From: Syntrophaceae bacterium
GTDB taxonomy: Bacteria > Desulfobacterota > Syntrophia > Syntrophales > Smithellaceae
Length of the DNA stretch: 64,000 bases
Direction of reading: 5' to 3'
NCBI GenBank assembly: GCA_018056765.1
Contig: JAGPFA010000010.1
Span: 1-64,000, forward strand
Under the pieces are notes generated by a model. It was given only the letters and a program-made list of their open reading frames with translations. It ran no database searches and was not told the DNA's origin. This document shows positions 28,396 through 36,984 of the stretch, piece by piece. The position numbers and the translations under genes are program-made. The stretch's first letter is position 1; the number at the start of each line of letters is the position of its first letter.

Positions 28396-30567
28396 ATGAA
28401 GAAATTACACCCTACAGTGGCGGCGGAAAGAAATTATCCGGTCGAGAAAGAAAAATTTGTTCCCGTCTCCCAGTATTTCGGTGAGGATACTTTTCATCAC
28501 CGCGTGATGAAAGAAAAACTCTCCAAAAGCACCTACAAGAAATTCCTGGAGGCGATGAACGAGGACAAGACGCTCAACGAAGACACGGCCAACGTCGTCG
28601 CCGAGGCGATGAAACAATGGGCGCTGGAAAAAGGGGCAACTCATTTCGCACACTGGTTTCAGCCGATGACCGGCATCACGGCAGAAAAGCACGATGCATT
28701 TGCCGACCCGGCCGGGCCGGACATGGCCATCGAACGTTTTTCCGGCAAGCAACTTGTACAGGGCGAGCCGGACGCCTCAAGTTTTCCTTCCGGCGGCATC
28801 CGCGCCACCTTCGAGGCCCGCGGTTACACGGCCTGGGACATGTCCTCCCCAGCGTTCATCAAACGAAACGGCATATCGACGACGCTTTGCATCCCGACTG
28901 TTTTTATCTCCTACACCGGCGACGCACTGGACAAGAAAACGCCTCATCTGCGCTCTATACGCGCCCTGAATAAAAGTGCAACGGCTATGCTGAAACTTCT
29001 GGGCGCGAAAAGCGTAAAGCGCGTATACCCCAACCTGGGCCCGGAGCAGGAGTATTTTCTCATCGATATGGACTACTACTGCAAACGCCAGGACCTGGTA
29101 CTGGGCGGCCGTACGGTCATCGGCGCGCCCCCACCCAAAGGCCAGGAACTGGAGGATCAGTATTTCGGCAGTATACGTGAGCGCATATCGTCATATATGC
29201 ATGATGTCGAAGAAGAGCTCTTCAAACTCGGCATACCGGCCAAGACCCGCCACAATGAGGTCGCCCCCAGCCAGTATGAGATTGCACCCGTGTATGAGGA
29301 GGCGAATATTGCCGTCGATCACAACCAGCTGATCATGGAAACATTACGCCACGTAGCCAAAAAACATCATCTGGCGGCCCTTCTGCACGAAAAGCCCTTT
29401 GCCCGGATAAATGGTTCGGGCAAGCATGTCAACTGGTCGCTTGCCGACGATAAAGGCAATAATTTGCTCAACCCCGGCACGACCCCCGAGGACAATATCC
29501 AGTTTCTGGTCTTCCTGATCGCCACGGTCCGCGCCGTTTATAAACATGCCGACATCCTGCGCGCATCAATCGCGTCATACGCCAACGACCTGCGTCTGGG
29601 TATGGGCGAGGCGCCGCCGGCGATCATGTCCGTTTTTCTGGGGGAAAAACTCACTCAGATTCTGGAAGACATCGAAAAGGGCAACATCGCCGGCGCAACC
29701 AACGCGGAAATCATCGATCTGGGAATTTCCTCGCTGCCGCATGTCAGCAAGGACAACACGGACCGCAACCGGACATCCCCTTTTGCCTTCACCGGCAACA
29801 AATTCGAATTCCGTGCGGTCGGTTCTTCTCAGAACATCGCCTCGCCCGCGCTGGTGATCAACACCATCGTCGCCGAGAGTCTCGATGAGCTGGCGGAAAA
29901 AATCAAGGCCCGAAACGGCAAAAACATCAACAGGGCGGTTCTGGAAGTCCTGAAAAGTGAAATCGGCAACATAAAGCCAATCCTCTTCAGCGGCGACAAC
30001 TACTCCAGAGAATGGGAAGCGGAGGCAAAAAAAAGAGACCTGCCCAACGAGAAAACAACGCCCGGCGCGTTAAAAGCACTGATTACCACAAAAGCGTTCA
30101 ACCTCTTTGAGAAGTATCAAGTCCTCTCCCGTGCGGAACTTAAATCCCGCTATCTGATTCATGTCGGACGTTTCATCAAGGATCTGGAAATAGAAGTCAA
30201 ATGCCTCAACAATATCTGCATGTCACAGGTGATTCCCGCGGCAGTGACCTATCAGAAGAGGCTCGCCGAGACGCTGCTCCTCACCAGGCAGGCCCTGGGT
30301 GCAAAAGCGGCGGTGCCTGCGGAGACGGAACTGCTCAAGAACGTGACGGATCTGATCAATACGATCTACTCCTTGAACAAGGAAATCCAGGCCCGCGTGG
30401 ACGCGGCAGAAACAATCCAGGAGGCCCCCCGTAAAGCCGAGGCGCTGGATGTGAGAGTCAGACCCAAAATGGATGAGTTACGCGAATGTGTAGATGCCCT
30501 GGAGAACCTGATTGATGATGAGCTTTGGCCCTTGCCGAAGTTCTGGGAAATGCTCTTTATCTCGTGA
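28396..30567 (+). CDS. glnN: Type III glutamine synthetase
   Basis: This large homomeric glutamine synthetase (723 residues, against about 470 for GSI) makes glutamine from glutamate, ammonia and ATP. It has the GSIII landmark TRHNEVAPSQYEIAPVYE followed by ANIAVDHNQL. It also has NGSGKHVNWS (ATP-binding NGSGMHxH equivalent) and NRTSPFAFTGNKFEFRAVG. ATG 28396 carries GGGGAT upstream; an in-frame start at 28363 adds 11 residues without support. It stands alone, with no glnB or amt beside it, so its nitrogen control cannot be read here. Confidence 0.96.
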   Translation: MKKLHPTVAAERNYPVEKEKFVPVSQYFGEDTFHHRVMKEKLSKSTYKKFLEAMNEDKTLNEDTANVVAEAMKQWALEKGATHFAHWFQPMTGITAEKHDAFADPAGPDMAIERFSGKQLVQGEPDASSFPSGGIRATFEARGYTAWDMSSPAFIKRNGISTTLCIPTVFISYTGDALDKKTPHLRSIRALNKSATAMLKLLGAKSVKRVYPNLGPEQEYFLIDMDYYCKRQDLVLGGRTVIGAPPPKGQELEDQYFGSIRERISSYMHDVEEELFKLGIPAKTRHNEVAPSQYEIAPVYEEANIAVDHNQLIMETLRHVAKKHHLAALLHEKPFARINGSGKHVNWSLADDKGNNLLNPGTTPEDNIQFLVFLIATVRAVYKHADILRASIASYANDLRLGMGEAPPAIMSVFLGEKLTQILEDIEKGNIAGATNAEIIDLGISSLPHVSKDNTDRNRTSPFAFTGNKFEFRAVGSSQNIASPALVINTIVAESLDELAEKIKARNGKNINRAVLEVLKSEIGNIKPILFSGDNYSREWEAEAKKRDLPNEKTTPGALKALITTKAFNLFEKYQVLSRAELKSRYLIHVGRFIKDLEIEVKCLNNICMSQVIPAAVTYQKRLAETLLLTRQALGAKAAVPAETELLKNVTDLINTIYSLNKEIQARVDAAETIQEAPRKAEALDVRVRPKMDELRECVDALENLIDDELWPLPKFWEMLFIS

Positions 30568-30606
30568 GGCAGACCGCCGGGCAAACCATCTGAACCGGAT
30601 CTTCTT

Positions 30607-31371
30607 TTAAATGTCTTTGACGGCATACCAGATCATCCCGATGCGCTCACGCAAGATCTGCGTGTTGTCCATAAGAGAGGACGACCGGGGGATGAAGCGC
30701 AAAACCGGTGAACCGACTGGCGTTTCGTACAGAAAGTCGGTGGGAAGAGCGGTAACGTTTTGAAAAAACTTCCTCACCTGCGTTTCGCTTCTCTTCATGT
30801 GAGAGGCGGAGGTCACCAGACCGATCCTGATTTTTTTGTCCACGAACATCCGGTTTAATTCCAGAGCATGCTCATAGGTGTTGGTCGATTTCGCCTCCAG
30901 GCGGATTTTTTCTTTGGGAACACCCAGGTCCAGGGCCATCTGAGCCATCACCTCTGCGTTGGAGGCACTTGCCAGACCGGCACCGCTTAATACTAAATAT
31001 TTTGCCCTATACTGCTTGAACATGGCCAGTCCGTGGATAAGCCTGAGGGCTGTCGCCCCGGTCGGATAAGTTTCCCCCAGTGCCCTGATTTCATATACAC
31101 CCCCGCCGAACACGACGATGACATCGAGCTCTTCATCTCCTTTGGCAGGCGCCGGTGAGATGATATATTCCTTTTCCTGTTTGTAGCTTAAATAATTGGA
31201 CACGGCACTGATACTGAATCCATAGAATAAAACAATGGCCAGCAGCAAAAACAGGGCACCGCTTCTTTTTTTTGCCGCGGTCAGGCACAGCACAAAAGAA
31301 ACGACCAGAAGCAGGAAGATCATAAAAACCGGATCAACAAACGATTTCAATATCTGATAAACATACACCAT
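30607..31371 (-). CDS. YdcF/ElyC-like DUF218 membrane protein
   Basis: This 254-residue protein has two N-terminal membrane helices (about 10-32 and 38-58) and a DUF218 domain. The domain shows VIVVFGGGVYE near residue 85, LVLSGAG near 127, STNTYEHALE near 163 and VTSASHMKRS near 187. E. coli ElyC/YdcF relatives are linked to envelope and peptidoglycan or polysaccharide-carrier metabolism. It is the last gene of the minus-strand part of the glycan locus, 68 nt after a GT2 gene. Confidence 0.88.
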   Translation of the reverse strand: MVYVYQILKSFVDPVFMIFLLLVVSFVLCLTAAKKRSGALFLLLAIVLFYGFSISAVSNYLSYKQEKEYIISPAPAKGDEELDVIVVFGGGVYEIRALGETYPTGATALRLIHGLAMFKQYRAKYLVLSGAGLASASNAEVMAQMALDLGVPKEKIRLEAKSTNTYEHALELNRMFVDKKIRIGLVTSASHMKRSETQVRKFFQNVTALPTDFLYETPVGSPVLRFIPRSSSLMDNTQILRERIGMIWYAVKDI

Positions 31372-31439
31372 GACTGATTTCTCCCATTGTATATTGTGTT
31401 ATCTTACTTTTATCATTTTGTGGTCTCATCGGAGAAATT

Positions 31440-32354
31440 TCAACTGTCGCGGCGAAAATGCCAGACCAGTATCGCACGGTAAACCGCTTCCCTGCCCCTC
31501 AATTTTTTTGCCCTGCCTATCGTCGCTGCGACCCCCGCAAAATTGATCACCCAGCTCAGCACCAAACGGACAAAAATGATCGAGGAGGACAGCCGATAAG
31601 AGGCAGGCGATTTCCATTTATTAAGAAACTGGTAGCGTGACCGGTAATACTCGATCCGTGACCGGGCACTATGGCCGATACTCTGCCCCTGAAGATGGTA
31701 GATAAAGGCGTCCGGTACCTGCCAGACTTGCCAGCCGGCTCGCTTCATGGCAAAGGCCAGATCCGTTTCCTCAAAAAAGAAAAAATAACGCTCATCAAAC
31801 CACGACACTTCATCAAGGGCGCGCCTGCTGACCAGCATGCAGGCGCCGACGGCGGAATCCACCTCCAAAGGGGCCTTATGGCTGTACCTTTTGCTGGGAT
31901 AGAGGCGGGGGAAAAGATACTCCAGAAGTGATATATTCACGGCCAGCGTCAAAAGAGTGGGGAAGGAGGCGATGGAGTTTTGCCTGCTGCCGTCGGCGTT
32001 GAGCAGCTGGCCGCAAACAATGGCGGCCCGCGGATGAGCTACGGCAAAAGACCACAATTTTTGTACTGCCCCTTCCGTCAGCACCGCGTCGGTATTCAGT
32101 AAAAGTGCGTATTTACCCTGCATCAGGACAAACCCCTGATTGTTGGCTGCACCGAAGCCGCGGTTTTCGGCATTGGCAATGACTCTCACCTGCGGATATT
32201 CAGTCGTGAGCATTTCCTGAGAACCGTCCGACGAGGCATTGTCCACAACGATAATTTCAAATGCCAGATCACCCGCAGTTTTATAGATGGAATTCAGACA
32301 GTCCCGCAGGAGGTCTTTGGTATTCCAGTTGACGATGATGAAAGAAATATCCAT
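31440..32354 (-). CDS. Family 2 glycosyltransferase (rhamnosyltransferase-like)
   Basis: This 304-residue GT2 enzyme starts with the typical ISFIIVNWNT and continues with IVVDNASSDGS. Then come ENRGFGAANNQG, LLNTDAVL (the DxD-like acceptor of the metal) and FDERYFFFFEETDLAFAMKRAG. A C-terminal hydrophobic helix (about 262-283) may anchor it to the inner membrane. It belongs to the O-antigen type GT2 group often annotated as rhamnosyl- or N-acetylglucosaminyl-transferases. The donor sugar cannot be assigned. The start is 6 nt after the stop of the preceding GT2 gene. Confidence 0.9.
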   Translation of the reverse strand: MDISFIIVNWNTKDLLRDCLNSIYKTAGDLAFEIIVVDNASSDGSQEMLTTEYPQVRVIANAENRGFGAANNQGFVLMQGKYALLLNTDAVLTEGAVQKLWSFAVAHPRAAIVCGQLLNADGSRQNSIASFPTLLTLAVNISLLEYLFPRLYPSKRYSHKAPLEVDSAVGACMLVSRRALDEVSWFDERYFFFFEETDLAFAMKRAGWQVWQVPDAFIYHLQGQSIGHSARSRIEYYRSRYQFLNKWKSPASYRLSSSIIFVRLVLSWVINFAGVAATIGRAKKLRGREAVYRAILVWHFRRDS

Positions 32355-32360
32355 AGGAAT

Positions 32361-33161
32361 TTATTTATCACGGTTTTCGGAAAACCCGGTGCTCTCGGCG
32401 CCGCGGCCGGTTCTTTCCAGCTCGCTTAATTTGGCATATTTGAAAAATTTGTTGACCGAATCGGTTACTGCCAGTGTGAGACCCTGAGCTCCATCCATAA
32501 AGCCCCGGCGCAGAAAGTAATTTTGGAAAAAGGTGAGAAAAGCACGGCCGAACGCGCCGTAAGAAGACGAGTGCTTCCCCCTGCGATAAGATTCGCCGGC
32601 ACCCAGCGTGGAGTAGCGGTCGATTTTCAGCAAAATGGCGCTAAGAGAGCTTTCCGTGCAATGCTCGATAGGAACCTCAAGCGCCTCAACCACGCCTTTA
32701 ACTTCTACCGCCTCATGGACCGGCACCTGCGTCATATGACCCGCCTCACGGCGGAAAAGGCGTGTCACACGATCGGGCCACCAGCCGGCATGACGAATCC
32801 AGCGTCCCTGGAAAAAGTTTTTCCTCGGGAAGCTGTAACCGGCAGCCTGCACGTCTGTGCCCCTGACAATATCAGTGATGGCTTTTTGCGTCTCCTGGGG
32901 AATCCTCTCGTCGGCATCCAGCACAAGTACCCAGGGCTGGCGACACTTATCGATTGCCAACTGCTTTTGCGCCCCGAAGCCATGCCACCCCTCGCGATAA
33001 ACATCGCAGTCAAACAGGGAGGCTATTTCCAGCGTTTTGTCCGTACTTCCGGAATCGACCACGACAATCTGCGCTGCAAACGTGACGCTTTCGAGGCAAT
33101 CGCGAATGTTCTGTTCTTCATTTTTAGTAATAATCGCTACGGAGAGCGGGATTTTTTCCAC
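32361..33161 (-). CDS. Family 2 glycosyltransferase, WaaE/KdtX-like
   Basis: This 266-residue enzyme begins with LSVAIITKNEEQNIRDCLES, with VVVDSGSTDKT and LDADERIP as donor/metal-binding segments. WIRHAGWWPDRVTRLFRR is characteristic of LPS core beta-glucosyltransferases of the WaaE/KdtX group. The start is GTG 33161 with GAGG 5 nt upstream. It lies 13 nt after the SGNH gene. Role inferred: addition of a sugar to the LPS inner or outer core. Confidence 0.88.
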   Translation of the reverse strand: MEKIPLSVAIITKNEEQNIRDCLESVTFAAQIVVVDSGSTDKTLEIASLFDCDVYREGWHGFGAQKQLAIDKCRQPWVLVLDADERIPQETQKAITDIVRGTDVQAAGYSFPRKNFFQGRWIRHAGWWPDRVTRLFRREAGHMTQVPVHEAVEVKGVVEALEVPIEHCTESSLSAILLKIDRYSTLGAGESYRRGKHSSSYGAFGRAFLTFFQNYFLRRGFMDGAQGLTLAVTDSVNKFFKYAKLSELERTGRGAESTGFSENRDK

Positions 33162-33174
33162 AGTGCCTCACCTG

Positions 33175-34323
33175 TTATTTTCTGACGCCGGATACCGACC
33201 AGTTTTCCCACAGCAGACGGGCGGCGGCCGCGTGCCCCGCAGCGCTCCAATGATCATCAAAATCCAGATAGAACTTCCGGCCGTCCGGAGTATTACGGGC
33301 AAAAGTTTCAAAGTCCACAAAAGTCACGCTGTCATGCGCGAGACTGAACTCGCGTAAAACCCATCTGCGGTTGTCGGCTTTATCACGCCTGTATAAAATA
33401 GATTTATCGGAGGTATCGATAATATAAAGGTGAGCATCTCCCGCCCCGGCACGCAGACGCTCCAGACAGTACAAAAAGAATTCCTTCCTTTCCGGATCAA
33501 AAGTTGATTTCGCCGGCGGCTCCATCGGAGGGGGAAAATCAAATCCCTGCGGCGCCGGGTCAATGTGCATCGAGGCGCGGATGCGCTTGCTGAAAATCGG
33601 TCTGATAATCCGGGCGTGGTAGGCTTTCAGATATGACTTTCTGCGAAACTTGTCCCATGACCTGTAACCCGGCTGCTGCCTGGCCACCATAGCTTCAAAT
33701 ATTTTTTCAGCACCGGGCCCCGGGTGATAGGCCAGGTCAAATTCGTTTTCTCCTGTTTTTTTCATTCCGCCCAAGAGATCATTGGGGCAGAACACATAGA
33801 CAACTGCCGCCGGTTTGAGGATATCCCTGTAATATTCAAAACCACGCACAATCGAGTCAATATCCCAGCCGGGCATGGCCAGATTGATTATCTGATACGA
33901 GGGATCGGTTTTGCCAAGCTCATCCCCCAGAAGCTTTCCGATCGTTTCCTCCCATTCGACACCAAAACCGAAACCAAAAGAATCACCGACGATCACTATA
34001 TTTTTTCTGCCGGGCGATAAATCCCATTCCGGCCCGCGAAAACCTTCACTGTTGGTATCCACGTAGTAGTCGAGCTGCCCCGGATAATACTGTCTCACGT
34101 TTCGCAGGTTTTTCTGAAGTGTGTAACCCAGTTGCGGATGGAACTGGCCGTACAAGCCCTGAATCACGGGGCGTCTGGCCTGGTATACGGCCTCCTCGAT
34201 GGTTTTGACCTTCAGAAACGGCAGAGCAAACTCCATAATGACAAGCATCAGAAACACCGTCGCCACCGTAAGCAGGATATTACCCGCGTAGCGCCTGATC
34301 TTCGAAGCTGCAGATGTGCCCAT
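33175..34323 (-). CDS. SGNH/GDSL-like membrane-anchored hydrolase
   Basis: This 382-residue protein has one N-terminal membrane helix (about 15-35) and a periplasmic domain. The SGNH block I motif is IVIVGDSFGFGFGV near residue 110, AMPGWD supplies block II and FCPNDL resembles block III. The closing DxxH box is DFDDHWSAAGH near 360. Such proteins transfer or remove O-acyl groups on polysaccharides. It is the fourth gene of the cassette that starts with the carbamoyltransferase, and it begins 12 nt after the DUF5989 gene. Confidence 0.85.
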   Translation of the reverse strand: MGTSAASKIRRYAGNILLTVATVFLMLVIMEFALPFLKVKTIEEAVYQARRPVIQGLYGQFHPQLGYTLQKNLRNVRQYYPGQLDYYVDTNSEGFRGPEWDLSPGRKNIVIVGDSFGFGFGVEWEETIGKLLGDELGKTDPSYQIINLAMPGWDIDSIVRGFEYYRDILKPAAVVYVFCPNDLLGGMKKTGENEFDLAYHPGPGAEKIFEAMVARQQPGYRSWDKFRRKSYLKAYHARIIRPIFSKRIRASMHIDPAPQGFDFPPPMEPPAKSTFDPERKEFFLYCLERLRAGAGDAHLYIIDTSDKSILYRRDKADNRRWVLREFSLAHDSVTFVDFETFARNTPDGRKFYLDFDDHWSAAGHAAAARLLWENWSVSGVRK

Positions 34324-34335
34324 TGACTTTTCCTT

Positions 34336-34494
34336 CTAAAACAATGTGTAAATTAAAGGGGCCACCACCGATCCTTCCGCCAGAATCAGTAATGTACCGA
34401 CAATCAGCAAAAACAGCAGGATCGGAAGAAGCCACCATTTTTTGCGAATTTTCAGGTAGGACCACAGCTCCGACGCAATCGACAATTTACTCAT
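34336..34494 (-). CDS. DUF5989 (SxtK-like) small membrane protein
   Basis: This 52-residue protein begins MSKLSIASELWSYLK, followed by a KIRKKWWLLPI basic/aromatic patch and one membrane helix to the end (AEGSVVAPLIYTLF). This matches the DUF5989 family, of which SxtK of saxitoxin clusters is a member. ATG 34494 has GGTGA upstream. It lies between SxtJ-like and SGNH genes, the usual order around carbamoyltransferases. Function is unknown. Confidence 0.85.
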   Translation of the reverse strand: MSKLSIASELWSYLKIRKKWWLLPILLFLLIVGTLLILAEGSVVAPLIYTLF

Positions 34495-34519
34495 GTTGTC
34501 ACCTTTCCATAGTTTTATA

Positions 34520-34939
34520 TCAAAACTGTCTCTCGTAACGGGACTTGTCCGCATCAGCGGCCGCCCGCTCAATCCAGTAGCTGGCAGCGCCCCGGTCCAG
34601 CTTCGTATCCAGGTATTTCTTGCCCAGAAGCCTGCCCGATAAACCAATGGGGGTCACCATGCCATAGAAAACAATCACCATGATGAGCTTGGTCATGACA
34701 AATCCCATCACTACGGCAAAAGACATCCAGACTTTCTGCAGCGGCCATAAAACAGACGGCAGGCAAAGCCCCAGCAGTATAAAAACAATCCCTGCACCGG
34801 CGGTTCCCGCGGCACAGGCAGGTTTGGCTTTCCATAAAAAATACAAGCCGGCCACAAGTAAAACAGCGCCGATGAAAAAACCGAATTTTTTCAACTCGGT
34901 CCTGCCGCTTTTTATGTTTCTTATTTCCTCAATGATCAT
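34520..34939 (-). CDS. SxtJ family membrane protein
   Basis: This 139-residue protein has three or four membrane helices (about 20-38, 43-60, 66-95). It has a conserved-looking PIGLSGRLLGKKYLDTKLD segment and a C-terminal SYWIERA motif typical of SxtJ. The start is 3 nt after the carbamoyltransferase stop, implying co-translation and probably a physical partnership. The biochemical role of SxtJ is not established. The name comes from the cyanobacterial saxitoxin cluster and does not imply toxin production here. Confidence 0.85.
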   Translation of the reverse strand: MIIEEIRNIKSGRTELKKFGFFIGAVLLVAGLYFLWKAKPACAAGTAGAGIVFILLGLCLPSVLWPLQKVWMSFAVVMGFVMTKLIMVIVFYGMVTPIGLSGRLLGKKYLDTKLDRGAASYWIERAAADADKSRYERQF

Positions 34940-34942
34940 CGC

Positions 34943-36760
34943 TTAGTCATTCCCGTATTTACTACGCCAATCTATATCACGGCTCAGAGGCTTTTGCTTT
35001 TCTTTGCTCAACAGATAGTTCCCCAAAACCAGATAGTCCATATTGGTTCTCATGAAGCACAAATAGGCATCTTCCGGTGTGCACACAATCGGCTCGCCGC
35101 GCACATTGAATGATGTATTGATGATGACGGGACAGCCGTATTTCCTTTCAAAGGCCTTAATCATTTTATAATAGACAGGGTTGATTTCTTCGGCAACCGT
35201 CTGGACTCTGGCCGAATAATCCACATGGGTGACGGCCGGAATGACGGACCGGACAACGTGCAACTGCTCCAGGCCGAAATAGGACTGCTCCTGGGCGGTC
35301 ATCTCCCGGCGGATACTTTCCTTAACCGGAGCGACCAGCAGCATATAGGGGCTTTCCCCATCCAGATCAAAGTAATCGGAAACTCTCTCCCGAAGTACGG
35401 TGGGGGCAAAGGGACGAAAACTCTCCCGGAATTTAATCTTTAAATTCATGGTCTCCTGCATCCGTGGTGAGCGGGCGTCGCCGATGATCGATCTGGCCCC
35501 CAGTGCCCGGGGGCCGAATTCCATCCTGCCCTGAAACCACCCGATGGTTTTTTCCGCGGCAATAAGATCGGCAATACGTTCGGGAAGTTCTTCGCTGGAG
35601 AGCTCCTCGCCGGGAATCTCATTTTGCTCGAGATAGAGGCGGATATCCTCGTTGGTAAACTCCGGCCCCCAGAAGCTGCCGCGCATAAAATCATGGGCCC
35701 CGTCCGCCCTGCGTTCATTGTCCAGATACTGGTACCAGGCAAAAAGCGCCGCCCCCAGGGCACCGCCCGCATCTCCGGCAGCCGGCTGAATCCAGATGTT
35801 TTCAAAAGGCCCCTCACGGAGAATTTTTCCGTTGCCCACGCAATTCAAGGCCACGCCACCGGCCAGGCACAGATTTTTCTGCCCTGTCCGGCGATGGATG
35901 TGCCTGGCCATCCTGAGCATCACTTCCTCGGTCACTTCCTGTACGGAGCGGGCCAGGTCCATGTCTCTTTGCGTGACCATCGATTCCGGTCTGCGGGGCG
36001 GGCCGCCGAACAGGCGGTGAAATTTCGCGCTGGTCATCGTCAGGCCGGCACAGTAGTTGAAATATTTCATATTCAGTTTAAAGGAGCCATCCTCTTTCAG
36101 ATCCATAAGTTCCGTGAGAATCAGATCCTTGTAAACCGGACGGCCGTAAGGCGCCAATCCCATGACCTTGTATTCGCCGGAATTCACCTTGAACCCGGTG
36201 TAGTAGGTGAAAGCCGAATACAAAAGGCCCAGTGAGTGAGGAAAATGCATTTCCTCCATAATGCTGATTTGATTATTTTCCCCTACCCCGTAGCTTGTGG
36301 TGGTCCACTCCCCCACTCCGTCGATGGTTAAAAAAGCGGCCTTCTGAAACGGAGAGGCAAAAAAAGCTGAAGCAGCGTGGGATTCGTGGTGCTCAGGAAA
36401 AAGGATGGCCCCTTCAAACCCGAGCTGCTTTTTGATGAACTCCTTCATCCAGAGCTTTTGCTTGATCCAAAGCGGGATAGCCATCATAAAAGAGCGGATC
36501 CCCAAAGGCGCATAGGTCAGATAAGTTTCCAAAATGCGTTCAAATTTAATAAACGGCTTATCGTAAAAACAGACATAATCGAGCGCACCGGCCGCGATTC
36601 CTCCCTGCTTCAGGCAGTACTTCACCGCCTGCGCGGGAAAGGAGTAATCATGTTTTTTACGGGTGAAACGCTCCTCCTGCGCGGCCGCGACGATCTCTCC
36701 GTCACGAACCAGGCAGGCGGCACTGTCATGATAAAAAGCGGATATCCCCAAAATATTCAT
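34943..36760 (-). CDS. Carbamoyltransferase (NodU/CmcH/SxtI family)
   Basis: This 605-residue enzyme uses carbamoyl phosphate and ATP to O-carbamoylate an acceptor, here probably a sugar. The N-terminal Kae1-like domain begins NILGISAFYHDSAACL and has the metal-binding HHESHAASAF near residue 122. The C-terminal YrdC-like/carbamoyltransfer domain has GRMEFGPRALGARSIIGD near 415 and NTSFNVRGEPIV near 560. It is the first gene of a six-gene minus-strand operon: SxtJ, DUF5989, SGNH and two GT2 genes follow. The context in a glycan locus supports a carbamoylated surface sugar. Confidence 0.93.
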   Translation of the reverse strand: MNILGISAFYHDSAACLVRDGEIVAAAQEERFTRKKHDYSFPAQAVKYCLKQGGIAAGALDYVCFYDKPFIKFERILETYLTYAPLGIRSFMMAIPLWIKQKLWMKEFIKKQLGFEGAILFPEHHESHAASAFFASPFQKAAFLTIDGVGEWTTTSYGVGENNQISIMEEMHFPHSLGLLYSAFTYYTGFKVNSGEYKVMGLAPYGRPVYKDLILTELMDLKEDGSFKLNMKYFNYCAGLTMTSAKFHRLFGGPPRRPESMVTQRDMDLARSVQEVTEEVMLRMARHIHRRTGQKNLCLAGGVALNCVGNGKILREGPFENIWIQPAAGDAGGALGAALFAWYQYLDNERRADGAHDFMRGSFWGPEFTNEDIRLYLEQNEIPGEELSSEELPERIADLIAAEKTIGWFQGRMEFGPRALGARSIIGDARSPRMQETMNLKIKFRESFRPFAPTVLRERVSDYFDLDGESPYMLLVAPVKESIRREMTAQEQSYFGLEQLHVVRSVIPAVTHVDYSARVQTVAEEINPVYYKMIKAFERKYGCPVIINTSFNVRGEPIVCTPEDAYLCFMRTNMDYLVLGNYLLSKEKQKPLSRDIDWRSKYGND

Positions 36761-36900
36761 TTATCTGTTCGGTCGCCCCTTTTTGTGCTTCTGCCTGGTA
36801 CAAAAACCACCTCTCGTTATCCTCTCCGTCGGATATAAAAATTTCAATCATTTCTGATGAAAAATCCGCCGCGCACGAAATGACGAAGACTATCTCTAAA

Positions 36901-36917
36901 TTATCGAGATTCGATAA
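36901..36917. promoter_or_regulatory. Perfect palindrome in divergent intergenic region
   Basis: TTATCGA and TCGATAA (7-bp arms, 3-nt centre) lie midway between the divergent carbamoyltransferase (start 36760) and GT4 (start 36985) genes. The position suits an operator for a dimeric regulator controlling both operons. The site is seen; the regulator is unknown. Confidence 0.4.
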
Positions 36918-36984
36918 CATATTTACACTTCTATTAAAACATGATTTTTCCACGCATCTGTGTTAGAGCCACGGTGCAGAACAA

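Noticed and set aside
34336-36760. Saxitoxin-type biosynthesis cluster
   Set aside because: Only the carbamoylation companions are shared; there is no SxtA-type polyketide synthase or amidinotransferase, and the neighbours are glycan enzymes.
36726-36953. 75-codon minus-strand frame upstream of the carbamoyltransferase
   Set aside because: It overlaps the carbamoyltransferase start, has no homology I can recognise and occupies the divergent promoter region.
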